NCBI GenBank assembly: GCA_012837885.1
Contig: DUQI01000094.1
Location: 1 to 54,053 of the forward strand
DNA from: Fastidiosipila sp.
GTDB lineage: Bacteria > Bacillota > Clostridia > Saccharofermentanales > DTU023
Direction of reading: 5' to 3'
DNA: 54,053 nt
Shown here: positions 18,181-26,342 of the stretch, in pieces
How the letters are laid out: each line of letters starts with the position of its first letter
Numbering within the stretch: the stretch's first letter is position 1
Made by a program: the position numbers and the translations under genes
Notes under the pieces: model-generated
Database searches by the model: none
What the model saw: only the letters and a program-made list of their open reading frames with translations
What the model was told of the DNA's origin: nothing

Positions 18181-18828
18181 CTAGATCGTCTTTTTACCGG
18201 CTTCAAGCAGCCGCTTCATCTTTTCGAAGCGGCTGTTTTTTGTCTCCTCTTTGACGGCACTAAAGACAAAGCGCGCCCAGTTTCGCTTGTAGCCGGGAGT
18301 CAGACCGTCGAAGAACGTTAGGATTTCAGGAGACGACTCGAGCCGAGCGCGAAGCTCCGGTATTTTTGCCTCATAATCGGCGGCTATCTGACTCGGCCTT
18401 GTTTCCGAAGGACGTCTTTGTCCCGCCATATTTTTCAACCCGATGATCGTGAATACATCATCGAGTTTCACCATCAGATTAAAAGAGAGCGACGTATCCG
18501 GGACGATGCCGTCGCCGTCCGGATCGATGCCGAATGTCGGGAAAATATCATCCCTGCCGATCGCCGGGTACACCTTGTTATTGGCCTTGGGATAGGCAAA
18601 GAGTAAGACGCCGCCCGGCAAAATGATCCCGTCTTTTGCCGCCTGTCTGGCGAAACGGGTCATCTCTTCCAGGGAAAAGACAAACGCGAGACACAGGTCG
18701 AACGGTGCTGCGGTCAAGGAAAAGGACACGTCGTCTCCGAGCGTGTCCTGATAGCCTTCGGGAGCGCCGATGACGGCGACCTTCTCATATTTATCCAAAC
18801 GAACTTTTCGTGCGACTTCAGTATTCAT
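18181..18828 (-). CDS. YdeI/OmpD-associated-type protein
   Basis: The 215-residue protein ends with the YdeI-type domain: PEILTFFDGLTPGYKRNWARFVFSAVKEETKNSRFEKMKRLLEAG, the helical tail typical of that family. The N-terminal 110 residues (LDKYEKVAVIGAPEGY, FVFSLEEMTRF) resemble the DUF3052-like fold often fused to it. Function is unknown; related proteins have been linked to peptide stress. It starts nine bases after fprA ends and is probably co-transcribed. The 3' end contains the pyk terminator of the opposite strand. Confidence 0.75.
   Translation of the reverse strand: MNTEVARKVRLDKYEKVAVIGAPEGYQDTLGDDVSFSLTAAPFDLCLAFVFSLEEMTRFARQAAKDGIILPGGVLLFAYPKANNKVYPAIGRDDIFPTFGIDPDGDGIVPDTSLSFNLMVKLDDVFTIIGLKNMAGQRRPSETRPSQIAADYEAKIPELRARLESSPEILTFFDGLTPGYKRNWARFVFSAVKEETKNSRFEKMKRLLEAGKKTI
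18208..18241 (+). terminator. Terminator of pyk inside the convergent gene
   Basis: CAGCCGCTTC (18208-18217) and GAAGCGGCTG (18226-18235) form a perfect ten-base stem with six T after it. It lies 33 bases past the pyk stop and is embedded in the last codons of the convergent YdeI-like gene. Confidence 0.85.
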
Positions 18829-18837
18829 GAAGCCATT

Positions 18838-20037
18838 TTAACCAAGAAGCGCGTCGATAATCTCCTTCACTTCCGGCAGTACCGCCTGTTTCGCTTTCCA
18901 TTGCACGCGGAGCGCCGGATCGACGACTTCGAAGCCGGCGTCATCGAGCCTTTCTTTCAGCTTGTCGACGTGCTCACCGCTCCAGCCGTAACAGCCGAAT
19001 GCCGCCGCTTTCTTTTTCTTGAACTTCAGTGACTTCAGGAAATGGAGCCAGCCTGCGACGGTCGACAAGATGTCGTTGCCGACGGTCGGCGAACCGACCG
19101 CGATCGCACGCGAGCGGAACACTTCGGTCATAATGTCGTTTTTGTCGGCTTTGGCGATATTGAATAGGGCCACGCGCGTCTCGGGGTAGGAGTGCAAAGC
19201 CTCGGCCGCCAGCATATGGGCGAGTTCCGCCGTGCCTTCCCACATCGTGTCGTAGACGATCGTCAGACGATCTTCCTGATAATCGTCGGCCCACTCCGCA
19301 TACTTCTCAACGATCTGCAGCGGGTTATCGCGCCAGATCGCGCCGTGACTCGGTGCGATGATGTCGATCGGCAGATTGAGGCCGACGACTTCCTTAATCT
19401 TGGCTGCGACCAACGGCGAGAACGGATTCAGGATGTTCGCGTAGTACTTCATCGCTTCCGCTTCCAGCACACACTGATCGGCCAGATCGTTAAACAGACC
19501 GTCGACCGCATAATGCTGACCGAATGCGTCATTTGAGAAGAGAATATTGTCTTCGGTCAGATACGCCGCCATCGAATCAGGCCAGTGCAGCATGCGCATC
19601 TCAACGAAGACGAGCGATTTACCATTGCCGATGTCGATCGAGTCACCCGTCTTCACGACGTGGTAATTCCAATCTTCGGCGTCGAACTGCCCCTTCAGAG
19701 AAGACAGGGCGTTCTTCGTGCAGACGATCGTCAGATCGGGGCGCTCCTTCATCAGGGCGGGCAGCGCACCGGAGTGGTCGACTTCGCCGTGGTTGACGAT
19801 GACGTAGTCGAGTTTCTTCAAATCGACCACCTTTTTCAGGTTTTCCATAAAGACGTTATCGTGCGGTGTCCAGACCGTATCGATCAGGACCGTCTTTTCT
19901 TCTTCGATCAGATAGGCGTTTTGACTCGAGCCGTGATTGATCGAGTAGTCATCGCCGTGGAAGCTGTCGAGCTCCCAATCGATGTAACCAATCCAGCTGA
20001 CGTTGTTTTTGATAGGCCGTTTGATGCGCTCTGCCAT
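18838..20037 (-). CDS. fprA: Flavodiiron protein (FprA family; O2 or NO reductase)
   Basis: Flavodiiron proteins reduce oxygen to water or nitric oxide to nitrous oxide in anaerobes, with electrons usually from rubredoxin or a flavoprotein. The 399-residue protein has the N-terminal metallo-beta-lactamase diiron domain with VNHGEVDHSGALP (ligands H-x-E-x-D-H), later FSNDAFGQHY and APSHGAIW, then a C-terminal flavodoxin domain whose FMN phosphate loop is YDTMWEGTAELAH. No extra rubredoxin domain is fused. A near-perfect Fnr-type palindrome (20104-20117) and a -10 at 20075-20080 lie upstream. The YdeI-like gene follows. Confidence 0.94.
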   Translation of the reverse strand: MAERIKRPIKNNVSWIGYIDWELDSFHGDDYSINHGSSQNAYLIEEEKTVLIDTVWTPHDNVFMENLKKVVDLKKLDYVIVNHGEVDHSGALPALMKERPDLTIVCTKNALSSLKGQFDAEDWNYHVVKTGDSIDIGNGKSLVFVEMRMLHWPDSMAAYLTEDNILFSNDAFGQHYAVDGLFNDLADQCVLEAEAMKYYANILNPFSPLVAAKIKEVVGLNLPIDIIAPSHGAIWRDNPLQIVEKYAEWADDYQEDRLTIVYDTMWEGTAELAHMLAAEALHSYPETRVALFNIAKADKNDIMTEVFRSRAIAVGSPTVGNDILSTVAGWLHFLKSLKFKKKKAAAFGCYGWSGEHVDKLKERLDDAGFEVVDPALRVQWKAKQAVLPEVKEIIDALLG

Positions 20038-20074
20038 AACCTTAAATCTCCTTGAAATGTTTGCTTATGGGGAC

Positions 20075-20117
20075 AGTCTACTTGTGGATGCCATCACCTT
20101 TCATTGATCCAGGTCAA
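20075..20117 (-). promoter_or_regulatory. Fnr/HcpR-type operator and -10 of fprA
   Basis: TTGATCCAGGTCAA (20104-20117) is a palindrome of the Crp/Fnr class, TTGAy-N4-rTCAA. On the minus strand TAGACT at 20075-20080 is a plausible -10; a start at about 20068 places the palindrome centre near -42, the classical activator position. It overlaps the last codon of the DUF1801 gene. A 16/17 match to the surrounding word occurs upstream of the Ric-like gene at 48785-48798. Confidence 0.65.
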
Positions 20118-20530
20118 TTATTCGGATAAAGTTCGTCAACCCGCTTAACGGTCTCGCGGATCAACTCGCGCAGCACATCCGTATCGATATCATCCAATTT
20201 GTTGACGTAAATGCAGGACACGGCAGCTTTCACCTTGCCTAACCGCCTGAGATAATCGTCTCTTCTTTCGTCATACGGCAGAAGATAGAGGCTGTGCCTC
20301 GCCTTGCGCGGTGAAAACGCCGCCTTCGGCGCGTCGCCACTGTGGCCGCTTTCGTACACATAATGATAGCGGCCAAAACCGATGATCGAGTCTCCCCACA
20401 TCACCGCCGGATAGGCGGTCTCCTCTTCAAAGATCGAGAGCAGTCGGTAAGCGTCGTCACGCTTTTTCTCCGACTCGATCGATTCGATAAACGCCAGGAC
20501 GTCAGCGTCTGTCGCTTTCATTTTGGCCAC
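20114..20530 (-). CDS. DUF1801 (YdhG-like) family protein
   Basis: This 138-residue protein belongs to the DUF1801 family, related to frataxin-like iron-binding proteins such as YdhG/Fra. Diagnostic segments are AYPAVMWGDSIIGFGRYHYVYESG and FSPRKARHSLYLLPY. The start is GTG, supported by AGGAGG seven bases upstream. It follows the PstS-like gene by eleven bases, so the two are probably co-transcribed. Biochemical function is not established. Confidence 0.82.
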   Translation of the reverse strand: MAKMKATDADVLAFIESIESEKKRDDAYRLLSIFEEETAYPAVMWGDSIIGFGRYHYVYESGHSGDAPKAAFSPRKARHSLYLLPYDERRDDYLRRLGKVKAAVSCIYVNKLDDIDTDVLRELIRETVKRVDELYPNN

Positions 20531-20541
20531 CCATCCACCTC

Positions 20542-21489
20542 CTAATCTGCCGGCGCAAAGCCGAGTGTTTCCAGCATCGCTTTGCCGTCGTCCGATTTCA
20601 GCCAGGCGACGAGCGCTCTGACCGGCGAGTCTTCCGGTTCATCTTTTCGAAAGACAAGGTAATAGCCGTCGGATAGCGGATAGTAGCCGGAGCTGATCGT
20701 CTCGACGTCCGGTTTCACGCCTTCATAGTCTAAAATTTTCAGATCTTCACCGACACCGGTTATCCGGTCGTTGTCGATCAGGTATTTGTAGAGCGTAAAG
20801 CCGATGGCATACGAATTGGTCGGTTCTCCGTCCATGCCGCCGTGGTGGTAACCAGCCACCATGAAGACGATATCCTCCATCGTCAAAGACACGTAGTTTT
20901 TCTCGATTTCCGGGTGGATCGGGTCGCCTTTCAGGATAAAATTGTCGAGCTGCGACCAGCTGCCGCTGTCATGATTTCGGCTGATCGGAACCAGTTCCTT
21001 GTCCGGTCCGCCGAGTTCACTCCAGTTTCGGATCGAGTAGTCGACGTAGATCTTCCTGATCTGCTCCGCCGTGATCGAATCAACCGGATTTTCCGCCGGC
21101 GTGATGAAAATCAAGGCTTCGGCCGCAAATCGTTCATAGGTCAGCGTCACACCGGCTTCCGACGCCGCATCTTTGACCTCCTGTGAGGGGTACGGGACGA
21201 CGATCAGGTCGACCTCGCCGGCGATCAGCTTGTGATACGACGGCACCGTCTTTGACGCCGTCTCCGGAAAGTGGCGGGATGCCGCTTCATCTTTGCCGAA
21301 CATCGCATCATAGAGCGCCTGGACGACAGGCAGGGTCGAGGTCGAGCCGTCGATTTTCGGATAATTCTGCCACTCGATGCCGATCGCCTCAGCTGCCGGC
21401 GTCGCTGTCGGGACGTCGGAAACAGGTGCCGGCGACATGCCGAATAAGCCGAGGATGAAAGCTAGAAACAGGGCGAGCAATTGAACCAT
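20542..21489 (-). CDS. PstS-like phosphate-type substrate-binding protein
   Basis: The 315-residue exported protein has an N-terminal hydrophobic signal segment without a lipobox cysteine, a short Pro/Thr/Ala-rich linker, and a periplasmic-binding fold of the PstS type: IDGSTSTLPVVQALYD (phosphate-loop-like) and ISRNHDSGSWSQLDNFIL, equivalent to PstS's SGT/GSG anion contacts. No pstCAB genes are nearby, so it is an orphan. A strong AAGGAGG precedes the ATG. It could bind phosphate or another oxyanion, or act as a sensor. Confidence 0.78.
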   Translation of the reverse strand: MVQLLALFLAFILGLFGMSPAPVSDVPTATPAAEAIGIEWQNYPKIDGSTSTLPVVQALYDAMFGKDEAASRHFPETASKTVPSYHKLIAGEVDLIVVPYPSQEVKDAASEAGVTLTYERFAAEALIFITPAENPVDSITAEQIRKIYVDYSIRNWSELGGPDKELVPISRNHDSGSWSQLDNFILKGDPIHPEIEKNYVSLTMEDIVFMVAGYHHGGMDGEPTNSYAIGFTLYKYLIDNDRITGVGEDLKILDYEGVKPDVETISSGYYPLSDGYYLVFRKDEPEDSPVRALVAWLKSDDGKAMLETLGFAPAD

Positions 21490-21558
21490 AGGATGCCTCC
21501 TTAACGGGCAAAGGACATGCTTTTTTTTAAGTATAAGCGAGCATGGACAAAGGCCAGA

Positions 21559-22323
21559 TTACGAATGCGTTAAATATCCTGCCAGTCGATCGAGCACGTC
21601 TATACACCGCTGAAGATACAGATCCGGTTCGAGACTGCCGTCGGAGATCGATTCCAGCATCAACGGCCCGTCGTACGCCGTTTGAGACAGCATCTTCATC
21701 TCGGCAGGCCAATCGATCGTGCCTTCAAACGGCAGTTGATGCAGATCCTTCATGCCGTCGTTATCATGAAGATGCACGGCGATCACCCGCTCCCGGTAAG
21801 GCGTCAAGAGCGAAAGGTCTTTCGTCACCGCATTATTGTGTCCACTGTCGTAACAGACACCGAGATCGGGAAACGTCTGAAGCAAAGAATCAAAGTGATC
21901 ACGGCTTCGCACGTTTTCAAGTGCCAGTCGCACGCCGGCAGATGTCGCATTTTCGAGTAAGAGCGCAAAACGCTCCAGACCGATATCGCTGATCGGTGGC
22001 GGTGTCGGTCCTTCCGCCGGATGCAAAATGAGTATCGGTAGACCGGCTTTGCCGGCGTCTTCAATCAGGGATAATAGCCAGGCAAGGTATTTCTCTCCAT
22101 CGGTCCCGTCCTGCCAGAGCGCATTGGTGCCGGCATAAGGTAGATGTCCGCTCACAACTTCCAAGCCGAGATCACGCGCCATTCGAAGCGTCGTCTCTTT
22201 CGGAAAAAACTCATCCGACCACCAGATCGTCGTCGTCTCAAAGCCGACCGTGGCCATTTTCTCCAACGCCGTCTTCGGTTGGAGATCATAGCCATACCAC
22301 GCATAGATGCCTTTTTTTATCAT
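21559..22323 (-). CDS. Sugar phosphate isomerase/epimerase-like TIM barrel
   Basis: A 254-residue protein of the xylose isomerase-like TIM-barrel superfamily (IolE/endonuclease IV-related). Metal-ligand type segments are visible: ALENVRSRDHFDSLL (Glu), GVCYDSGHNN (Asp and His), and VIAVHLHDNDGMKDLHQLPFEG (His, Asp). The product of the reaction cannot be assigned. Its start overlaps the end of the DNA alkylation repair gene by four bases. Confidence 0.82.
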   Translation of the reverse strand: MIKKGIYAWYGYDLQPKTALEKMATVGFETTTIWWSDEFFPKETTLRMARDLGLEVVSGHLPYAGTNALWQDGTDGEKYLAWLLSLIEDAGKAGLPILILHPAEGPTPPPISDIGLERFALLLENATSAGVRLALENVRSRDHFDSLLQTFPDLGVCYDSGHNNAVTKDLSLLTPYRERVIAVHLHDNDGMKDLHQLPFEGTIDWPAEMKMLSQTAYDGPLMLESISDGSLEPDLYLQRCIDVLDRLAGYLTHS

Positions 22324-23027
22324 GTCTTTCGCCTCAGTGTTCGCAGATAGGCCTTTTGTTCATCTGTCACGACGCGACTTTCAATCGCCTTTTGAATCGC
22401 TTTGTTGTGGTTCCAAAGGGGCAGCTTTTGTTCCTCGATCCAGGGCAACGTCTCAGCAAACCGTTTGGTTAAAGCCGTCGCGAAATACCAGGCCACCATC
22501 ATCCGGATGTAGTACTCCTCACGGTCAATCGAGGCGACGAGATCGAGGTGCTCGACGCGAAAGGCATCGCCCAAAAAGTAGTTCATCAAAACACCGATCG
22601 CAAAACGTACCGTGTACTCATGCTCCGAGGAAAGCCAACGCTGCACCGGCTCGAGCAGGTGGGGCTGGTTTTTGGCGAAGGCCTTCGGCCGCAGCGAATC
22701 GCAGGTCGCCCAGTTGTCGACAAACGGCAGGAATCGCTCAACGAGAGAAAGTGCCGGCTCGATCGCTTTCGACTCGGAGATAATCAGCCCGTGTAGGTTG
22801 TTCTCTTCGTAATAGTGGTGCGGCAACACGCTAATAAACTGATCGGCATCCGGAGTTCCTCTCATCTCTTTCGCCAACGATTTCAGCATCGGTGTCCGCA
22901 CCCCGATGATCCGCGCTTTGTCGATCGTCGGTATCAGATTCGCGATGAAATCTCTATATCCTTCATCTTGCAAAAGGAATAATCGTTCGCGTATCTTCTC
23001 TATCGTCTGTCTTGCTTCATCCATCAA
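22320..23027 (-). CDS. DNA alkylation repair protein (AlkD-like)
   Basis: The 235-residue protein is an AlkD-type HEAT-repeat DNA glycosylase relative. Features include the N-terminal IANLIPTIDKARIIGVRTPMLKSLAKEM, VDNWATCDSLRPKAF and EYTVRFAIGVLMNYFL. AlkD proteins remove N3- and N7-alkylated bases, while some relatives bind DNA only. The VDNWATCD segment holds the conserved Trp and Asp of the active family. It lies in a three-gene run: acetyltransferase, this gene, isomerase-like gene. Confidence 0.87.
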   Translation of the reverse strand: MMDEARQTIEKIRERLFLLQDEGYRDFIANLIPTIDKARIIGVRTPMLKSLAKEMRGTPDADQFISVLPHHYYEENNLHGLIISESKAIEPALSLVERFLPFVDNWATCDSLRPKAFAKNQPHLLEPVQRWLSSEHEYTVRFAIGVLMNYFLGDAFRVEHLDLVASIDREEYYIRMMVAWYFATALTKRFAETLPWIEEQKLPLWNHNKAIQKAIESRVVTDEQKAYLRTLRRKT

Positions 23028-23033
23028 CCATGC

Positions 23034-23564
23034 TCACTTTTTTCGCTGCTCATCTCCCACGTTATCTGAAACAGGCTCGAGAATCTTATAGTAAGGATAC
23101 ATATCTTCAAAGCGACCGTCTTTTAAACGAAACCCGCCGGGAATCAGCCCGAGGCGAACGAAGCCGAGTGACTCGTAAAGATGCATCGCCCCTTCGTTAT
23201 TCGCCACCACCGCGTTGAACTGCATGATGCGAAAACCAAGCCGCGAAGCCTCGATGAGACTATCTTCGACGAGCAACCTGCCGATGCCGCGATCTCGATA
23301 CTCTTCGCGCACGGCGTAACTGGCATTGGCCAGATGGCCGCAACGGCCGACATTGTTCGGATGCAGGATGTAAAGACCGAGGACCAACGACTTATCGTCG
23401 ACGGCAACCGCGCTGTGATCTTGCTCCGAAAAAAACAAGCATCCCGTCTCTTCGTCCAGAAAGTCTTCCTGCGGAAAGGCCTGTCCGGCCTCGATGATCT
23501 CATTCCAGATTTCGAGCATTCCAGGGATGTCGCCCGGCTGAAAACGTCTTACCGTGATGTTCAC
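23034..23564 (-). CDS. GNAT family N-acetyltransferase
   Basis: A 176-residue GNAT enzyme. The acetyl-CoA binding motif is YAVREEYRDRGIGRLLVEDSLIEA (R-x-x-G-x-G/A), followed by FNAVVANNEGAMHLYESLGFVRLG, the typical motif B. It resembles phosphinothricin/ribosomal acetyltransferase-like proteins; the substrate is unknown. I chose the GTG at 23564 because GGAGG lies six bases upstream; a GTG three codons earlier overlaps that site. Confidence 0.85.
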   Translation of the reverse strand: MNITVRRFQPGDIPGMLEIWNEIIEAGQAFPQEDFLDEETGCLFFSEQDHSAVAVDDKSLVLGLYILHPNNVGRCGHLANASYAVREEYRDRGIGRLLVEDSLIEASRLGFRIMQFNAVVANNEGAMHLYESLGFVRLGLIPGGFRLKDGRFEDMYPYYKILEPVSDNVGDEQRKK

Positions 23565-23641
23565 ACCGCACACCTCCGCTTCTCGTGTCTACCTATTATG
23601 GGAGTTATAACGGAAAAGTACATCGTTAAGATATAGATTCC

Positions 23642-23670
23642 TTGACCACCCATGGCATAACTCATACTAT
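23642..23670 (+). promoter_or_regulatory. Putative promoter of the ATP-grasp gene
   Basis: TTGACC (23642-23647) and TACTAT (23665-23670) are separated by 17 bases, about 55 bases upstream of the GTG start of the ATP-grasp gene. The overlapping TATAGT three bases later is an alternative -10. Confidence 0.5.
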
Positions 23671-23724
23671 AGTATCTTGATTGCGTATTATTTAAGATAT
23701 TAATGACGAAGAGGCTTTTCCGAC

Positions 23725-24939
23725 GTGCAGATACCTGTTTTTTTACCGATTCTCCTGGCTAGCGATATTAATGTCTACAGTATGGCCCGTGCCTTTCATG
23801 AGGCGTATAACAAACGTTCTTTAGTGATCGCGCGTAGTCCCGCCGGACCGATCGACCACTCCAAGATCCTCGACCTGATCGTCGTCGAAAATCTCGACGA
23901 AACAGACGCCTTTTTGGAGACGGTCGAGCAGGTCGCCAAAGAACATGCCGGCAAAACCCTCCTCCTGATCGGCTGCGCCGACCACTATGTCCGATTGATC
24001 GTGGAGAACAAAGAAAGGCTCAGTCGCAACTTCGTGCTCCCCTATGCACCAAAAGAAGTGCTGGATCGTTTCACCTTGAAGCAAAACTTCTATCAACTGT
24101 GCGATCAATACGGTCTCGATTACGCGAAAATGTACGTCTACAAAAAAGGGACGCCGCTTGACTTCGAGCTCGACCTGTCTTTTCCTGTCGTGTTAAAACC
24201 GTCTGACACGGTCAGCTATAACGCGCACGCCTTCCCCGGCCAAAACAAGGTCTATTTTGTCGCCGATCGGGCACGGCTGAATGAGCTTTTGCAGACGATC
24301 TACGGCCACGGCTATGACCAGGACATGATCATTCAGGAAGAAGTTCCGGGACACGACTCCCAGATGTACGACCTGCATATCTACGCCGGCAGGGATAAGA
24401 AAGTCAAATTGATGAACATGGGTAATGTCCTGCTCGAAGAGCATACGCCGAAAGGATTTGGCAGCAATGCCGCCACGCTGGTCAGCTACCATCCGGAGTT
24501 CATGGATAAGATCCGGCTGATGCTCGAAGATATCGGGTTCCAGGGATTTTGCGACTGCGACATCAAGCTCGATCCGCGTGACGGCAAATTCAAGATGTTC
24601 GAGATCAATATCAGGCAGGGGCGAAGCCATTACCGGGTCACCGGCGGCGGTGACAATCTCGCCACCTATCTGGTCGACGATTATCTGCTCGACAAACCGC
24701 TCGAACTAAAGATGGTCAAAGACGATCATTTCTGGCATGTCGTACCGCTCGGCGTCGTGTACAAATATGTGAACGACAAGCAAAAGGTGAAAAAGATCAA
24801 GCAATTGGTGCGTGAAGGAAAAACGAGTACGTCACTCTTTTATAAGAAAGATATGTCGTTTCGACGCCGTCTCTATCTCTTTCTAAGAGACCTCAATCAC
24901 TTCCGAAAATACAAACGCCATTACCGTCACAAAGTCTGA
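23725..24939 (+). CDS. ATP-grasp carboxylate-amine ligase (D-aspartate ligase-like)
   Basis: The 404-residue protein is an ATP-grasp enzyme, which joins a carboxylate to an amine through an acyl-phosphate. FPVVLKPSDTVSYNAH (ATP-binding Lys), IIQEEVPG (adenine contact) and MFEINIRQGRSHYRVT (Mg-binding Glu and Asn) mark the fold. Overall layout resembles Gram-positive D-aspartate ligases that build the peptidoglycan cross-bridge, but no aspartate racemase or mur gene is adjacent, so this is suggestive only. Translation starts at GTG with GAAGAGG ten bases upstream. A bidirectional terminator separates it from argH. Confidence 0.8.
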   Translation: MQIPVFLPILLASDINVYSMARAFHEAYNKRSLVIARSPAGPIDHSKILDLIVVENLDETDAFLETVEQVAKEHAGKTLLLIGCADHYVRLIVENKERLSRNFVLPYAPKEVLDRFTLKQNFYQLCDQYGLDYAKMYVYKKGTPLDFELDLSFPVVLKPSDTVSYNAHAFPGQNKVYFVADRARLNELLQTIYGHGYDQDMIIQEEVPGHDSQMYDLHIYAGRDKKVKLMNMGNVLLEEHTPKGFGSNAATLVSYHPEFMDKIRLMLEDIGFQGFCDCDIKLDPRDGKFKMFEINIRQGRSHYRVTGGGDNLATYLVDDYLLDKPLELKMVKDDHFWHVVPLGVVYKYVNDKQKVKKIKQLVREGKTSTSLFYKKDMSFRRRLYLFLRDLNHFRKYKRHYRHKV

Positions 24940-24943
24940 TTTA

Positions 24944-24969
24944 AAAAGGAGCCGCTTGCGGCTCCTTTT
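24944..24969. terminator. Bidirectional terminator between the ATP-grasp gene and argH
   Basis: AAAAGGAGCCGC and GCGGCTCCTTTT form a perfect 12-base stem with a tiny TT loop. A-runs on one side and T-runs on the other make it work in both directions, serving the two converging genes. Confidence 0.9.
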
Positions 24970-26342
24970 CATTTAAGAAGCGCCGCACGCGCCGCCTCGA
25001 CCTGCAATGAGAACGCATGCTTCCCGGGCCCACCCTCTGTCTCTCTCGCCAGAAGACAACGATCGAGGTCGATGGCATCATAGATGTCCGAATCGAATAG
25101 AGGGTGTGCATGCTTAAACGTGAAAAGATCGAGTGACTCCAGCGTCACGCTGGCATCGCTCGCCTTTTGAACCAATTCGCCGGTCACTTTATACGCTTCG
25201 CGGAAAGAGAGCCCCTTTCGCACCAAGTAATCGGCGCAATCGGTCGCATTTAAGAACCCGTCACGGCAAGCAGAACGCATCTGCTCTTCGTGAAAGGTCA
25301 AACTTTCCAGCATCGGAGTTAGTAAAGCGAGCGTTGACTGCAATGTATCGACCGAATCGAAAAGGCTCGCCTTATCTTCCTGCATATCCTTGTTGTAGGT
25401 CATCGGCAGCGCCTTCATCAAGGTGAGTGCCTGCATCAAGTTGCCGTAGACGCGCGCCGTCTTGCCGCGCATCAGTTCGGCAAGATCGGGATTTTTCTTT
25501 TGCGGCATAATCGACGACCCGGTCGAAAAAGCATCGGAGAAAGAAATAAAACGGTAGCCGGTAGACGTGTAGATGATCAGATCCTCCGCCAGACGCGACA
25601 CATGCATCATCGAGATCGCAGCCGCCGCCTGATACTCGATCACGTGGTCGCGATCACCGACCGCGTCCATGCTGTTCAGGCTGAGTTCCGAGAATCCGAG
25701 CCTCTCCCGTACCGCATGGCGATCGAGAGGAAAGGAGGTACCGGCCAAAGCGGCGGCACCGAGCGGCATGCGGTCAACCCGAACCTTAAGATCCAAAAAC
25801 CGCTCACGATCCCTGATAAACATCCAGGCGTAACTTAAAAGATAGTGACCGACACTAACCGGTTGCGCCGCCTGCAGATGTGTGTATCCCGGTATGATAA
25901 GATCGGCCGCGCGCTCAGCGCGATCGATAAGCGAAAGCACAACGCCTTCAAGCAGAGACACCGTGACTTCGATCTGTCGCTTCAGCCACAGTTTCAAAGC
26001 AAGTGCCGTCTGGTCGTTTCTGGAGCGCCCCGTGTGCACTTTTTTACCGACCTCTCCGAGCCGGCGTGTCAGCTCCTGTTCAAGGAAACTGTGTATGTCT
26101 TCGGCACGTTCGTCGATTTCGAGCTCTCCAGCGGAGACCTCGGCGAGCATACGGCTTAATTCGGCGACGAGCAACGCGCCGTCATCTCGATCAATAATGT
26201 CCTGTTTGGCGAGCATCTCCACGTGGGCAATCGAGCCTTCCAGGTCTTCTTTGATCAGGCGGCGGTCGACCGGGAGCGAACGGTTGTATTCGTCCGCCAA
26301 TGCATGAAGTTCACCCGATAATCGTCCCTGCCAGATCGTCAA
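24969..26342 (-). CDS. argH: Argininosuccinate lyase
   Basis: ArgH splits argininosuccinate into arginine and fumarate, the last step of arginine synthesis. The 457-residue protein carries the fumarase-superfamily signature GSSIMPQKKNPD with its catalytic serine, plus HTGRSRNDQ and PGYTHLQAAQPVS. Its start overlaps the stop of argG (ATGA), so the pair is a coupled argGH operon. Confidence 0.96.
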   Translation of the reverse strand: MTIWQGRLSGELHALADEYNRSLPVDRRLIKEDLEGSIAHVEMLAKQDIIDRDDGALLVAELSRMLAEVSAGELEIDERAEDIHSFLEQELTRRLGEVGKKVHTGRSRNDQTALALKLWLKRQIEVTVSLLEGVVLSLIDRAERAADLIIPGYTHLQAAQPVSVGHYLLSYAWMFIRDRERFLDLKVRVDRMPLGAAALAGTSFPLDRHAVRERLGFSELSLNSMDAVGDRDHVIEYQAAAAISMMHVSRLAEDLIIYTSTGYRFISFSDAFSTGSSIMPQKKNPDLAELMRGKTARVYGNLMQALTLMKALPMTYNKDMQEDKASLFDSVDTLQSTLALLTPMLESLTFHEEQMRSACRDGFLNATDCADYLVRKGLSFREAYKVTGELVQKASDASVTLESLDLFTFKHAHPLFDSDIYDAIDLDRCLLARETEGGPGKHAFSLQVEAARAALLK

